Under the pieces are notes generated by a model. That model was given only the letters and a program-made list of their open reading frames with translations. It did no database searches and was not told the DNA's origin. Shown here one piece after another: positions 7,540 to 15,987 of a stretch of DNA of 64,000 nucleotides (positions within the stretch are counted from its first letter, which is position 1; every line of letters begins with the position of its first letter). The position numbers were made by a program, and so were the translations under genes. The stretch spans positions 1 to 64,000 of the forward strand of contig NZ_QRGD01000001.1 of NCBI RefSeq assembly GCF_003449015.1. The letters are read 5' to 3'. The DNA is from Aureibaculum luteum. GTDB lineage: Bacteria > Bacteroidota > Bacteroidia > Flavobacteriales > Flavobacteriaceae.

Positions 7540-8027
7540 CAAAACTGATACCTTAGACTTAAAGCCAAATCAAAATCTAAATTATCACCATAATTATTCA
7601 CAATTCCAAATTCAGGTCTAAAATCAATTGACACTAATAAAGGAATATCAAAGTTATATTCTATTCCAATATTTCCATCACCATTAACAAAAAGTCCGTC
7701 ATCAAAGTCATCTTTATATTTGTCTTTGTGATTCCAAGTACCAATACCCGCTCCGAACCCTGCATACCAGTTAAAACCACCATCAATATTCCATACCCAT
7801 TGATAAATACCTGATAGTTTCCAAGCATTTCGGTATTTAGTATTTCTCAAACCTAAATCTATTTCTAATCTGTTTTTAGTATTTAATTTTGTTTGATAAG
7901 AAATTTCACCACCAAAACCATCATTATCCCCTAATCGAAATCCTAATGCATGCTTTGAAATTTCTTGTGCCTTAGTTTGACAAACAAAACCAGCTATTAA
8001 AATAGTGGTAAACAATAATTTTCTCAT
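7539..8027 (-). CDS. Predicted outer-membrane beta-barrel protein
   Basis: A 162-residue exported protein. Residues 1-20 (MRKLLFTTILIAGFVCQTKA) form a signal peptide, and the rest alternates polar and aromatic residues in strands such as ALGFRLGDNDGFGGEISYQTKL and WNWNIDGGFNWYAGFGAGIG, ending in the terminal aromatic strand LALSLRYQF with a final Phe, the usual C-terminal signal of outer-membrane barrels. The length would suit an eight-stranded barrel of the OmpX/OmpW type. Ligand and function are unknown. It is convergent with hpf. Confidence 0.75.
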   Translation of the reverse strand: MRKLLFTTILIAGFVCQTKAQEISKHALGFRLGDNDGFGGEISYQTKLNTKNRLEIDLGLRNTKYRNAWKLSGIYQWVWNIDGGFNWYAGFGAGIGTWNHKDKYKDDFDDGLFVNGDGNIGIEYNFDIPLLVSIDFRPEFGIVNNYGDNLDFDLALSLRYQF

Positions 8028-8246
8028 CTATTTATAAATTTTATATTACACATGTTTATAATTAATATACATGCAAACCTATTGACAAAATTTCACATAA
8101 TTTGACTCAAACCACATAAAATTTAACGTTTTTAATTATGATAAACGTATTACCTTATTTACAGGTATTTTATATGTAGGCTTAAATCGAATTTCATACT
8201 ATAAATTTAGCTTATTAGTAGATTATAAAAAATGATAAAAACTAAC

Positions 8247-8276
8247 TTGATTAGCGGTAAAAATATTCTAAATTTG
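8247..8276 (+). promoter_or_regulatory. Bacteroidota-type promoter for trxB
   Basis: TTG (8247-8249), 19 bases, then TAAATTTG (8269-8276): an exact fit to the TTG/TAnnTTTG consensus of Bacteroidota primary sigma factor. The trxB ATG lies 21 bases downstream, giving a short leader. Confidence 0.8.
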
Positions 8277-8296
8277 CTTTTCTAAAACATAAAATA

Positions 8297-9247
8297 ATGT
8301 CAGAAAATATAGAAAAAATAAAATGCCTTATTATAGGATCGGGCCCAGCAGGTTATGCTGCAGCTATATACGCCGCAAGAGCAGATTTAAAACCAGTAAT
8401 GTATACAGGTTTAGAACCTGGTGGACAATTAACAACAACTACTGAAGTTGATAATTACCCTGGCTATCCTGAAGGTGTTGATGGCACCCAAATGATGGAA
8501 GATTTTAAAAAACAAGCCGAGCGTTTTGATACAGAAGTAAGATTCGGACTAGCTACCAAAGTAGCATTTAGTGATAAAGTTGGTGGTATCCATAAAGTAA
8601 CAATTGATGGTTCAAAAGAAATAGAAGCTGAAAGTGTCATAATCTCAACAGGTGCAACTGCAAAATATTTAGGTTTACCTAGTGAAGAAAGATTAAAAGG
8701 TGGTGGTGTTTCTGCATGTGCTACCTGTGATGGATTCTTTTACAAAGGCCAAGATGTTATTGTTGTTGGTGGTGGAGATACTGCGGCAGAAGAAGCTACC
8801 TACTTGTCTAAACTGTGTAAAAAGGTAACTCTTTTGGTTCGTCGTGATGAAATGAGAGCCTCAAAAGCTATGCAACATAGAGTGGCTAACACTGAAAATT
8901 TAGAGGTGTTGTATTTTACGGAATTAGATGAAGTATTAGGAGATCAAGTTGTTGAGGGAGTTCGTGTTGTAAACAATAAAACGGGTGAAAAACGTGAAAT
9001 AGCTGTAACTGGTGTTTTTATTGCTATTGGACATAAACCAAATACTGAATTATTCAATGGTGTTTTAGATATGGATGAAACTGGTTATTTGATAACTAAA
9101 GGAAAATCTACTAAAACAAAATTACCAGGCGTTTTTGCTGCTGGTGATGTACAAGACAAAGAATATAGACAAGCAATAACTGCTGCAGGTACAGGTTGTA
9201 TGGCTGCTTTAGATGCTGAAAGATATTTAGCTGCTTTAGAAAACTAA
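8297..9247 (+). CDS. trxB: Thioredoxin-disulfide reductase
   Basis: Uses NADPH to reduce thioredoxin through FAD and a redox-active disulfide in the cytosol. The 316-residue protein has the complete family layout: FAD-binding GSGPAGYAAAIYAARA at residues 15-29, the active-site CATC (Cys141, Cys144) followed by DG, NADPH-binding GGGDTAAEEA around 158, and the C-terminal FAD contact AAGDVQDKEYRQ with the ITAAGTGCMAA helix. Length is normal. It has its own exact promoter and its own terminator, so it is monocistronic. Confidence 0.96.
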   Translation: MSENIEKIKCLIIGSGPAGYAAAIYAARADLKPVMYTGLEPGGQLTTTTEVDNYPGYPEGVDGTQMMEDFKKQAERFDTEVRFGLATKVAFSDKVGGIHKVTIDGSKEIEAESVIISTGATAKYLGLPSEERLKGGGVSACATCDGFFYKGQDVIVVGGGDTAAEEATYLSKLCKKVTLLVRRDEMRASKAMQHRVANTENLEVLYFTELDEVLGDQVVEGVRVVNNKTGEKREIAVTGVFIAIGHKPNTELFNGVLDMDETGYLITKGKSTKTKLPGVFAAGDVQDKEYRQAITAAGTGCMAALDAERYLAALEN

Positions 9248-9268
9248 TAATACACAATCTTAGAAAAT

Positions 9269-9306
9269 AAAAAAGAGTCTGTTTTAATAAAACAGACTCT
9301 TTTTTT
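9269..9306 (+). terminator. Terminator downstream of trxB
   Basis: A 17-base arm at 9269-9285 pairs perfectly with 9289-9305 around a 3-base loop and has A and T tracts on both sides. It lies 22 bases after trxB and also faces the convergent DUF2807 gene, so it may work in both directions. Confidence 0.85.
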
Positions 9307-9346
9307 GTGCAAAAAATATAGAAACATTTAGTTCTAAGTTTTCTTT

Positions 9347-10054
9347 TTATCCTCTTATACTACCACCAGAAGAACTATTTTTCTGAACATTTTCTGGATT
9401 ACCTGAATATCTAATACCTCCACCACTACTTGCATTGGCATCAATACTTTCTGTTACAGTAACTGATACATTAGCTCCACTAGAAACATCAGCATTACAC
9501 GTCTTTGCAATTAAATCATTTGCTCTAATATTACTTCCACTTGATGCGTTTGCAGAAAAACTTCCTGTAGCACCTTTTAAACTTGCTCCAGAGCCACTAC
9601 TCGTATTACAAATTAAATCAGAAACATCTAACATTAATTTCACATCTGCTCCACTTGAAGTTCTAACATCAAACTCATCTGCTGATATTGTATTTTCAGA
9701 ATATACATTTGCCCCACTAGTCGCTTTAATCTTAATAATATCAGTGGCTGTTAAATACACTTTTTTAGACTTTGCACTCCAAATATTTTTTTCAGAATAT
9801 ATACGTAATACTCCGTCTTCTACTTCGGTAATAATTAAGTCGTGCAAATTTTCATCTGCCTCTACTGATAAAGAAGTTTCATCGCTCATTGTTAAACGTA
9901 CTTCTATTCCGTTACTCACAGAAATGGCATCAAAATCTGAGGTAATTGTTCTTTCTTGGGTAATCACATTTCTATTTCCCTTAACACCATCTAGCATACA
10001 ACTAGTTGTCAAAAACAATACGATTACTGTCGTAATTTTTAAAATAGTTTTCAT
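9347..10054 (-). CDS. DUF2807 (head GIN) domain lipoprotein
   Basis: A 235-residue lipoprotein (hydrophobic run, then TTSC with Cys19) with a DUF2807 domain, a right-handed beta-helix-like fold. The body shows the family's repeated turn motif: TSGAN, TSSGAD, TSSGSGAS, ASSGSN, SSGAN, ASSGGG, SSSGGS, at intervals of about 15-20 residues. The N-terminal part (VITQERTITSDFDAISVSNGIEVRLT) is the classic DUF2807 opening. The function is unknown; it is exported and probably bound to the envelope. It is the last gene of the DUF4870-PadR-PspC set, 113 bases after the PspC gene, and may be cotranscribed with it. Confidence 0.85.
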   Translation of the reverse strand: MKTILKITTVIVLFLTTSCMLDGVKGNRNVITQERTITSDFDAISVSNGIEVRLTMSDETSLSVEADENLHDLIITEVEDGVLRIYSEKNIWSAKSKKVYLTATDIIKIKATSGANVYSENTISADEFDVRTSSGADVKLMLDVSDLICNTSSGSGASLKGATGSFSANASSGSNIRANDLIAKTCNADVSSGANVSVTVTESIDANASSGGGIRYSGNPENVQKNSSSGGSIRG

Positions 10055-10167
10055 ATTTTTTTATTTTTAGTTTGTTAATATTAATTGATTCATTCAAATA
10101 TCACTCAAATGAATGAGCAGCACTATTTTAAGTTACTGAATTGCATTTTAATTAGGATGAGCAGTTA

Positions 10168-11967
10168 TTATTTTATGATAACTCCATTTTCATCAATCTT
10201 AATTTCAGCCTTTTCACCATTATCATTGATTTCAACATTTAAGCTGTCACCATTTAATTTGATATTGACACCGTTTTTTTCATTGTCTTTTTCATCATCA
10301 TTAGTGTTTTCAGATTTTGGTGGAGGACAATCTAAACATGCTAACCCTTCATCTGTCATTTTAAAATAATGCTTAACCATATCTCTACTATACATATTAT
10401 TAACAGTCTTAATATTTCTTAAAAACACTCGAGATGACTCTTCAAAATAAACCACTTTATTTTCAGGAATATATAAGTTGATTTTTAAATCTTGATTTCT
10501 GAATGTATTTCTACTATCTGTTAAAAAATAGCTATCAAACACTAAATTATTTCCAAACTGTTGGTAATTATACTCAATACGTTCTGCATTTTCTCTGGCA
10601 ATTAAACGTGTTCTACCATTTGCTCTTCTATAAATTTTAGTGTACGCTTCTGTACTATCTGATTTTCTAATGGAGATATTTACATCATTAGAGTAAAATT
10701 TAATTTGATCATTAGCATCCAACACTTTTTTGAAATAGATTTTATGGTTGAAATTATTGTTATTTGACAGATCTTCATTATCAACCATTTTTATGGTTAA
10801 GGTATCTGATGACATCATAGATAGTTCATTTTTCTCGATAGATGACCCTTCATTCGCAAATTCTGCACCTTGTTTTATTCCGAAGAAAATGGCAGATAAA
10901 AGAGCAATAATCCAAATTGCAAGAAACACTAATTTTGTGGGTCTACTCAATATTTTGGTTTTATTAGAAAGGATAAACAATCCTAAAATAAACAGCATAA
11001 AAATAGGAATCCCAATTAATATCAAAATCAACAATGAAATTAACCATATAGGAACACCAGTTCCACTTAGCATCTGAAAATCATCATCAAAAAAGGAATC
11101 CATTCCCATAAAATCGACCGTACCTGCAGTAAATAAGCTTATCACTAATGTAATTAAAGAAATTACAGAGACTAAGATAACTATGACCCCAATAAACTTC
11201 CCTAATACCAAAAAGATACCAGCCAACACCCTACCTAATGTATGGATAACATCCTGAAGACCCGACCGAGCTCTAGAGTTTCCTCTTCTTATGTCTTTTT
11301 TTTTTACAGCACTTGACACATTATCATATGCTCCTTTTACAGCGTCAGACACTTCACTAGCAGCTCCTTTTACACTCTCCGAAACATCTTCAAATTCAGC
11401 TCTAATTTTCTTTTCTATGTTAGTGATATTAACGGGCTCACCTTCCATTTGTAATTTATCTGCTGTAGTTTTCGCTTCAGGTAATAGAATCCATAAAATG
11501 ATGTAAACCAAAGGTCCAAATCCAAGTCCAAAAGTAGCTACCAACCATCCTATTCTAATCCATATAGCATCTACATCAAAATAATGAGCCATACCAGAGG
11601 CTACACCTCCAATAAACTTATCATCTCCATCTCTAAAAAGTTTTTTCTTGGTCGATTTACTGCTGTAGTTTTTACCAGAATCATCGGTAAACAATTCTTC
11701 ATCTATCATATAGTCTTCGGGTTGCCCCATAACAGCAATTACCTCATCAATATCAACTTCACTAATGACTTGTCTCTGGTCTTTAACTCGCTCTGAAAGC
11801 AATTCACTTATACGTGACTCAATATCATTGATAATTTCGTCTCTACCCTGAGGGTCGTCACTTAATGAACGACGGATAGCATCTAAATATCTTCTCAATT
11901 TTTGATAAGCCTCTTCATCAATATGAAAAAAGATTCCTCCTAAATTTATATTTATTGTCTTGTTCAT
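10168..11967 (-). CDS. PspC domain membrane protein with C-terminal DUF2807-like region
   Basis: A 599-residue membrane protein. I use the ATG at 11967, which overlaps the padR stop codon as ATGA; a longer frame to 12111 would read inside padR. In order: a cytosolic N-terminal region starting MNKTININLGGIFFHIDEEAYQ; a PspC segment near residues 105-165 (RDGDDKFIGGVASGMAHYFDVDAIWIRIGWLV) with a glycine-rich hairpin and membrane helix; about three more membrane segments; and an exported beta-rich C-terminal part that ends in a strongly acidic tail. PspC proteins sense or counter envelope stress; this architecture is common in Bacteroidota, where its exact role is unknown. Confidence 0.85.
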   Translation of the reverse strand: MNKTININLGGIFFHIDEEAYQKLRRYLDAIRRSLSDDPQGRDEIINDIESRISELLSERVKDQRQVISEVDIDEVIAVMGQPEDYMIDEELFTDDSGKNYSSKSTKKKLFRDGDDKFIGGVASGMAHYFDVDAIWIRIGWLVATFGLGFGPLVYIILWILLPEAKTTADKLQMEGEPVNITNIEKKIRAEFEDVSESVKGAASEVSDAVKGAYDNVSSAVKKKDIRRGNSRARSGLQDVIHTLGRVLAGIFLVLGKFIGVIVILVSVISLITLVISLFTAGTVDFMGMDSFFDDDFQMLSGTGVPIWLISLLILILIGIPIFMLFILGLFILSNKTKILSRPTKLVFLAIWIIALLSAIFFGIKQGAEFANEGSSIEKNELSMMSSDTLTIKMVDNEDLSNNNNFNHKIYFKKVLDANDQIKFYSNDVNISIRKSDSTEAYTKIYRRANGRTRLIARENAERIEYNYQQFGNNLVFDSYFLTDSRNTFRNQDLKINLYIPENKVVYFEESSRVFLRNIKTVNNMYSRDMVKHYFKMTDEGLACLDCPPPKSENTNDDEKDNEKNGVNIKLNGDSLNVEINDNGEKAEIKIDENGVIIK

Positions 11968-12305
11968 TTTTTTGTTGATTTTTTTGTAGTTACTGTTTTT
12001 ACAGCTAAGACAAGCTCTGCCCAAGTTGTGGTTAGTTCTTTTAAAAATAATGTGCCTGTTTCTGTTAATCCGTAATATTTTCTTGGAGGACCAGATGTTG
12101 ATTCCTCCCAACGATAACTAAGTAAACCTGCGTTTTTAAGTCTCGTTAAAAGCGGGTAAATTGTACCTTCAACCACAAGCAATTTTGCATCTTTTAGGCT
12201 CGATAAAATCTCGCTAGTATAAGCATCCCCATCTTGTAAAATGGATAGGATGCAAAATTCTAAAACGCCTTTTCGCATTTGTGCTTTTGTATTTTCTATC
12301 TTCAT
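11964..12305 (-). CDS. PadR-family transcriptional regulator
   Basis: A 113-residue winged-helix repressor of the PadR family: KGVLEFCILSILQDGDAYTSEILSSLKDAKLLVVEGTIYPLLTRLKNAGLLSYRWEES spans the helix-turn-helix and wing, followed by GPPRKYYGLTETG and a short C-terminal dimerisation helix, typical of the short subfamily. The Lys-rich tail ends in a TGA that overlaps the PspC gene start by four bases, so the two are translationally coupled. PadR regulators usually control their own operon; a matching inverted repeat lies on the promoter upstream of the neighbouring DUF4870 gene. Confidence 0.92.
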   Translation of the reverse strand: MKIENTKAQMRKGVLEFCILSILQDGDAYTSEILSSLKDAKLLVVEGTIYPLLTRLKNAGLLSYRWEESTSGPPRKYYGLTETGTLFLKELTTTWAELVLAVKTVTTKKSTKK

Positions 12306-12410
12306 TATGTGTCCGTTTAATTACGCATTACAATTACAATAAAATTAATCATAAAAATGAGTAATGTTGTTAAAATCTGTATCATTATATTTAGTTTTGG
12401 CTTGTTTGTG

Positions 12411-12869
12411 TTATTTGATTTTATCGCGTTTTATAAAATTTATAGTCAGTGGATAATTATACACCTCTCCTCTATTGGCTTTTATAGCTGCCACAACAAT
12501 TAATATATATCTTAAAAAGGCTACTATCGCTATTAAGCTTCCTATACTTAAAATTCCAAAAAGGTTATCAAAATCAAAATGATAATTAAAATTATTTAAA
12601 TGATCAAAGTCATCAATTCGTCTCAAATAATTAAAGAAACTTCCAAAGGCGAAAGGAAATAGTATCATTCCTAAAATAAATAAGTACAGGGTATAACTTA
12701 AATTAAAATTCACCGCTGCTATTCCATTTTTATCTGAATACTCGCTCTTGTCTTTACTAATTGACCACATTATTACAGGGCCAATAATACTACCGAATGG
12801 AAAAACAAAGCTTAAAAAAGCTGATAAATGAATTAAAAATCCTGTATTCTTTTCGTTTTGTGTTAGCAT
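12411..12869 (-). CDS. DUF4870 (Tic20-like) membrane protein
   Basis: A 152-residue membrane protein with about four hydrophobic segments. The start TQNEKNTGFLIHLSAFLSFVFPFGSIIGPVIMWSISKDKSEYSDKNG, followed by AAVNFNLSYTLYLF, is the usual DUF4870 opening, and the C-terminal block (VVAAIKANRGEVYNYPLTINFIK) is also conserved. The family's function is unknown; it is distantly related to Tic20-like proteins. It is first in the operon with padR, the PspC gene and the DUF2807 gene, and carries the only good promoter of the set. Confidence 0.88.
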   Translation of the reverse strand: MLTQNEKNTGFLIHLSAFLSFVFPFGSIIGPVIMWSISKDKSEYSDKNGIAAVNFNLSYTLYLFILGMILFPFAFGSFFNYLRRIDDFDHLNNFNYHFDFDNLFGILSIGSLIAIVAFLRYILIVVAAIKANRGEVYNYPLTINFIKRDKIK

Positions 12870-12898
12870 AATCTTGATGTATATAATACTTTCTTATG

Positions 12899-12942
12899 CA
12901 AATATATGTATAAAAGATAGTACTGTGCAATACTTAGTACTA
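12899..12942 (-). promoter_or_regulatory. DUF4870-padR-pspC promoter overlapped by AGTACT inverted repeat
   Basis: On the minus strand, TTG (12930-12928), 21 bases, then TATATTTG (12906-12899), placed 30 bases before the DUF4870 start. TAGTACT (12918-12924) and AGTACTA (12936-12942) form a perfect inverted repeat with an 11-base centre, and the TTG lies inside it. A repressor bound here would block the -33 element. PadR is the obvious candidate since it is encoded in the same operon; that assignment is inference. Confidence 0.7.
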
Positions 12943-13111
12943 TTTTTTAACATTTATTTAACATAACACTTGCGTCTAAAACAGGAATGAAAGGGACGAA
13001 AATATAACACAACATATTGTTAAACAGAATATTAAATGTATTTCGAATTTAATTAATCTATTGAAATTGTTTGAATTTATAATTTCACTATATTGCATTA
13101 AAATAACTTAC

Positions 13112-13576
13112 ATGTCAAAATTTACCGTCAAAAACTTAAATAAATTCTTATTATTTAAGCTTCCCTCTGCATATTTTTCTGGAGTAAGGGTCAAATCTAT
13201 AGATGATAATGAAGCTATCGCCACAGTAAAGCACAAGTGGATAAATCAAAATCCATTTAAATCATTGTATTGGGCAACTCAAGGTATGGCCTCTGAATTG
13301 GCAACCGGTATTTTAGTGATGAAGCATATTGATGAAAGTGGCCAAAAAATATCAATGCTAGTTACAAAACAAACAGGAACCTTTACTAAAAAGGCAACTG
13401 GAAGAATAAATTTTATTTGTAAAGATGGTGGCCTTGTAAAAACGGCAATTGATAAAACTATAACCACAAAAGAAGGGGTAACATTAACAATGGTAGCGGA
13501 AGGTATTGACGAACAAGGTGATTCTGTTTCAAAATTCGAATACGAGTGGAGTATAAAGGTAAGGATCAATAAATAA
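13112..13576 (+). CDS. DUF4442 hotdog-fold protein (thioesterase-like)
   Basis: A 154-residue protein of the DUF4442 family, a hotdog fold related to acyl-CoA thioesterases. I use the ATG at 13112 (MSKFTVKNLNKFLLFKLPSAYF); an in-frame ATG at 13061 would add 17 residues unlike the family start. Seen: HKWINQNPFKSLYWATQGMASELATGILVM, the central helix region of the fold with the conserved N-P-F, then KQTGTFTKKATGRINFIC. Substrate unknown; probably cytosolic. It lies 112 bases upstream of coaD on the same strand. Confidence 0.8.
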   Translation: MSKFTVKNLNKFLLFKLPSAYFSGVRVKSIDDNEAIATVKHKWINQNPFKSLYWATQGMASELATGILVMKHIDESGQKISMLVTKQTGTFTKKATGRINFICKDGGLVKTAIDKTITTKEGVTLTMVAEGIDEQGDSVSKFEYEWSIKVRINK

Positions 13577-13688
13577 ATCCCAAATCTATAATAATAACCA
13601 AAAAATTAAAGTGAGTATTTGAATGCTTTAAACATTGTAATTTGGATATTATTTGTAATTTGCTGCTTGAAATTTGATATTTAATTTT

Positions 13689-14144
13689 ATGAAACGAGCA
13701 TTATTTCCTGGATCATTCGATCCCTTAACCTTAGGCCATTATGACATTATTAAACGTGGAGTTAAAGTTTTTGATGAAGTTGTCGTAGCTATTGGTATCA
13801 ATGCGGAAAAGAAATATATGTTTTCAGTAAAAAAGCGAAAACAATTTATTGAAGAAACTTTTAAAAACTTTCCGAAAGTAAAAGTAGTTACCTATAAAGG
13901 ATTAACTGTCGACTTTTGTAAAGAGATAGATGCTGACTTTATTTTACGTGGATTACGAAATCCAGCCGATTTTGAATTTGAAAAAGCCATAGCTCATACC
14001 AATAGAGATTTATCACCTGTTGAAACAGTGTTTCTATTGACCTCAGCAAAAACATCGTATATCTCCTCCTCTATTGTTAGAGATGTGATAAGAAATAAAG
14101 GGAATTATACCATACTCGTTCCAGAAAGTGTTAGGGTAGAATAA
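13689..14144 (+). CDS. coaD: Phosphopantetheine adenylyltransferase
   Basis: Penultimate enzyme of coenzyme A synthesis: transfers AMP from ATP to 4'-phosphopantetheine. The 151-residue protein shows the nucleotidyltransferase signature GSFDPLTLGHYDII with Thr14 and His17, FILRGLRNPADFEFE, and the C-terminal TSYISSSIVRDV motif. The ATG at 13689 is chosen over one five codons upstream because it gives the standard start MKRALFPGSFDP. Length is normal. It is convergent with ctlX with only 11 bases between the stop codons and no clear terminator. Confidence 0.95.
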   Translation: MKRALFPGSFDPLTLGHYDIIKRGVKVFDEVVVAIGINAEKKYMFSVKKRKQFIEETFKNFPKVKVVTYKGLTVDFCKEIDADFILRGLRNPADFEFEKAIAHTNRDLSPVETVFLLTSAKTSYISSSIVRDVIRNKGNYTILVPESVRVE

Positions 14145-14155
14145 ATAGAAATACT

Positions 14156-15103
14156 TTAACCTTCTTTTGGTAAAAACACCTCAGCCATCATACATCTAGC
14201 ACTTCCTCCACCACAAGTTTCAATAGTGTCTATGGGACTTGATACGATATCACAATGCTTATTAATTTTAGTAATTTGATCTTGGGTTAACGAGTTATGA
14301 GCGGCTTCACTCATTACTAAATGCCTTTTTTCATCTTTACTTTTAACCTGTAACATATTGCCTGCAAAACTGGCCACTTGTTCTTCAGTGATGGCAATAA
14401 CTTCTAATCCATCTTCCTTTAAATGTTTAAGAACATTCTTACGTTCTTTCTTATCATCAATACAATCTAAGCAAATAATAGCAAATGTTTCAGCTAAGCA
14501 CATCATAACATTGGTGTGATAAATAGGTAGACGTTCATTCTTAACCGTTTGATAAGCTGTAAAAATAACTGGAGTATATTCAAAATCTTCGCAAAATTCA
14601 ATAATAAGCTCTTCGTTTGCTCTTGGAGATAGAGCACAATAGGCTTTTCTGTTTTTTCTATCTAAAGCTAAACTCCCCGTCCCCTCTAAAAAAATATTTT
14701 CTTCTTCTGCTGTCGTATAATCTACTATATTGTTTATTAAATATCCATGATTTTCAATTTCATCAAAAATATCTTCTCGTCGTTCTGGTCGTCTATTTTC
14801 AGCAAACATCGGATAAATAGCAACATCTCCATTTTCATGAAAAGAGACCCAGTTATTCGGGAAAATTGAATCAGGAGTATCTTGACTTTCAAGATCTTTT
14901 ACAACAATAACAGTTACCCCAACTGACCGCAGTTTTTCAACAAAAGCATCAAATTCCTGTTGAGCCTTATTGTTAATTTCATTACTTTTAAGTTTTAAAT
15001 CTTCTTGAAAATAATTGTTGACCGCAGTTTGTTCATTCATCCTAAAATTTACAGGACGAACCATTAAAATTGTGTTTGTTATTTGTTGCATTGTAGACTC
15101 CAT
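14156..15103 (-). CDS. ctlX: Citrulline utilization hydrolase CtlX (amidinotransferase fold)
   Basis: A 315-residue protein of the arginine deiminase/amidinotransferase superfamily, closest to CtlX, which hydrolyses citrulline in Francisella. Seen: MVRPVNFRMNEQTAVNNYF at the start; the SIFPNNWVSFH substrate loop (residues ~80-90); EGTGSLALDRKNRKAYCALSPRA; YHTNVMMCLAE with the catalytic His; and the C-terminal CGGGSARCMM with the catalytic Cys. All key residues are present. An internal ATG four codons downstream is an alternative start. It is alone, with no urea-cycle or arginine genes nearby, so the in vivo substrate (citrulline, arginine or a methylated form) is inferred. Confidence 0.85.
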   Translation of the reverse strand: MESTMQQITNTILMVRPVNFRMNEQTAVNNYFQEDLKLKSNEINNKAQQEFDAFVEKLRSVGVTVIVVKDLESQDTPDSIFPNNWVSFHENGDVAIYPMFAENRRPERREDIFDEIENHGYLINNIVDYTTAEEENIFLEGTGSLALDRKNRKAYCALSPRANEELIIEFCEDFEYTPVIFTAYQTVKNERLPIYHTNVMMCLAETFAIICLDCIDDKKERKNVLKHLKEDGLEVIAITEEQVASFAGNMLQVKSKDEKRHLVMSEAAHNSLTQDQITKINKHCDIVSSPIDTIETCGGGSARCMMAEVFLPKEG

Positions 15104-15294
15104 ATTTAAAAGGCCAAATCTAATCTAAAATTCAGTAATAATTTAAAATTTTGGTCGTTCTATTAAAAATAATTAAATTCGTTACAAATAGGAGTTTTTA
15201 CACATTGTTATGAAATTGGTTTTAGGGTTACATATTTTGAGACCATTAGGCCATGTTTATTGAAAAATTTCAGCGGCCTTAAAATTAAATTTGA

Positions 15295-15987
15295 ATGAAA
15301 AAAATATTGTTACCCATTATTTTAGTATTTTGTTTTAGTCTTGGTTTTTCCCAAAACATGAGTATTAAAAAGCCCAATTATAATCAGATTAAAAAGAATA
15401 TAAGTCAAAACAATTCTACCCTATTTTACCCTAAATTATTGGAGAAATTCAGTAACGCAGATACCACGATGACCTTAAAAGAAAAAAGGCATTTATATTA
15501 TGGTTTTATTTATCAAAAAAGCTATTCACCTTATACACGATCAGATTATAATGATAGTTTAAGAATTACGTTAAGAAAGAAAAAATACGAAACTGTAGAT
15601 TTAAAAAACATTATTAAATATTCTGATTCTGTTTTAAAGCATAATCCTTTTAACTTAAATGCAATTAATTATAAAATCTACGCTGATAAGCAAATCAAAG
15701 ATTCTATTGGCCTCATAAAAGACTACACAAAAATGAGAATTATTACAGATGCTATGCTCAGTTCTGGTGATGGACACTCAAAAGAAACTGCATACTATGT
15801 TATAAGTCCAACACATGAATACAGTCTAATAAAACTTTTAGGATATGAGTTTGGCGGAAAACAAAGCCTTATTGATCATTTTGATTATCTCACATTAAAA
15901 GAAAATGAATTTCTTATTGAAGGCTTATACTTTGATGTAAGTGCAAGCTTAAATCATATGAATAGCTTATTCAATAAAAAGGAATGA
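15295..15987 (+). CDS. DUF4919 domain-containing exported protein
   Basis: A 230-residue protein with an N-terminal signal peptide (MKKILLPIILVFCFSLGFSQ) and a DUF4919 domain: KPNYNQIKKNISQNNSTLFYPKLLEKF, the LKEKRHLYYGFIYQKSYSPY block near residue 65, and a C-terminal YDVSASLNHMNSLF-like end. The domain is essentially confined to Bacteroidota and has no known function; it resembles a helical repeat. Its TGA overlaps the ATG of the GH53 gene by four bases (ATGA), so the two proteins are made together. Confidence 0.85.
   Translation: MKKILLPIILVFCFSLGFSQNMSIKKPNYNQIKKNISQNNSTLFYPKLLEKFSNADTTMTLKEKRHLYYGFIYQKSYSPYTRSDYNDSLRITLRKKKYETVDLKNIIKYSDSVLKHNPFNLNAINYKIYADKQIKDSIGLIKDYTKMRIITDAMLSSGDGHSKETAYYVISPTHEYSLIKLLGYEFGGKQSLIDHFDYLTLKENEFLIEGLYFDVSASLNHMNSLFNKKE

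Noticed and set aside
11968-12111. N-terminal extension of the PspC protein to an upstream ATG
   Set aside because: It would read through padR in another frame; the ATG at 11967 overlapping the padR stop as ATGA gives the standard start.
15286-15293. TAAATTTG just upstream of the DUF4919 start as its promoter
   Set aside because: Initiation would fall at or after the start codon and the TTG is 23 bases away; the signal peptide needs the upstream ATG.
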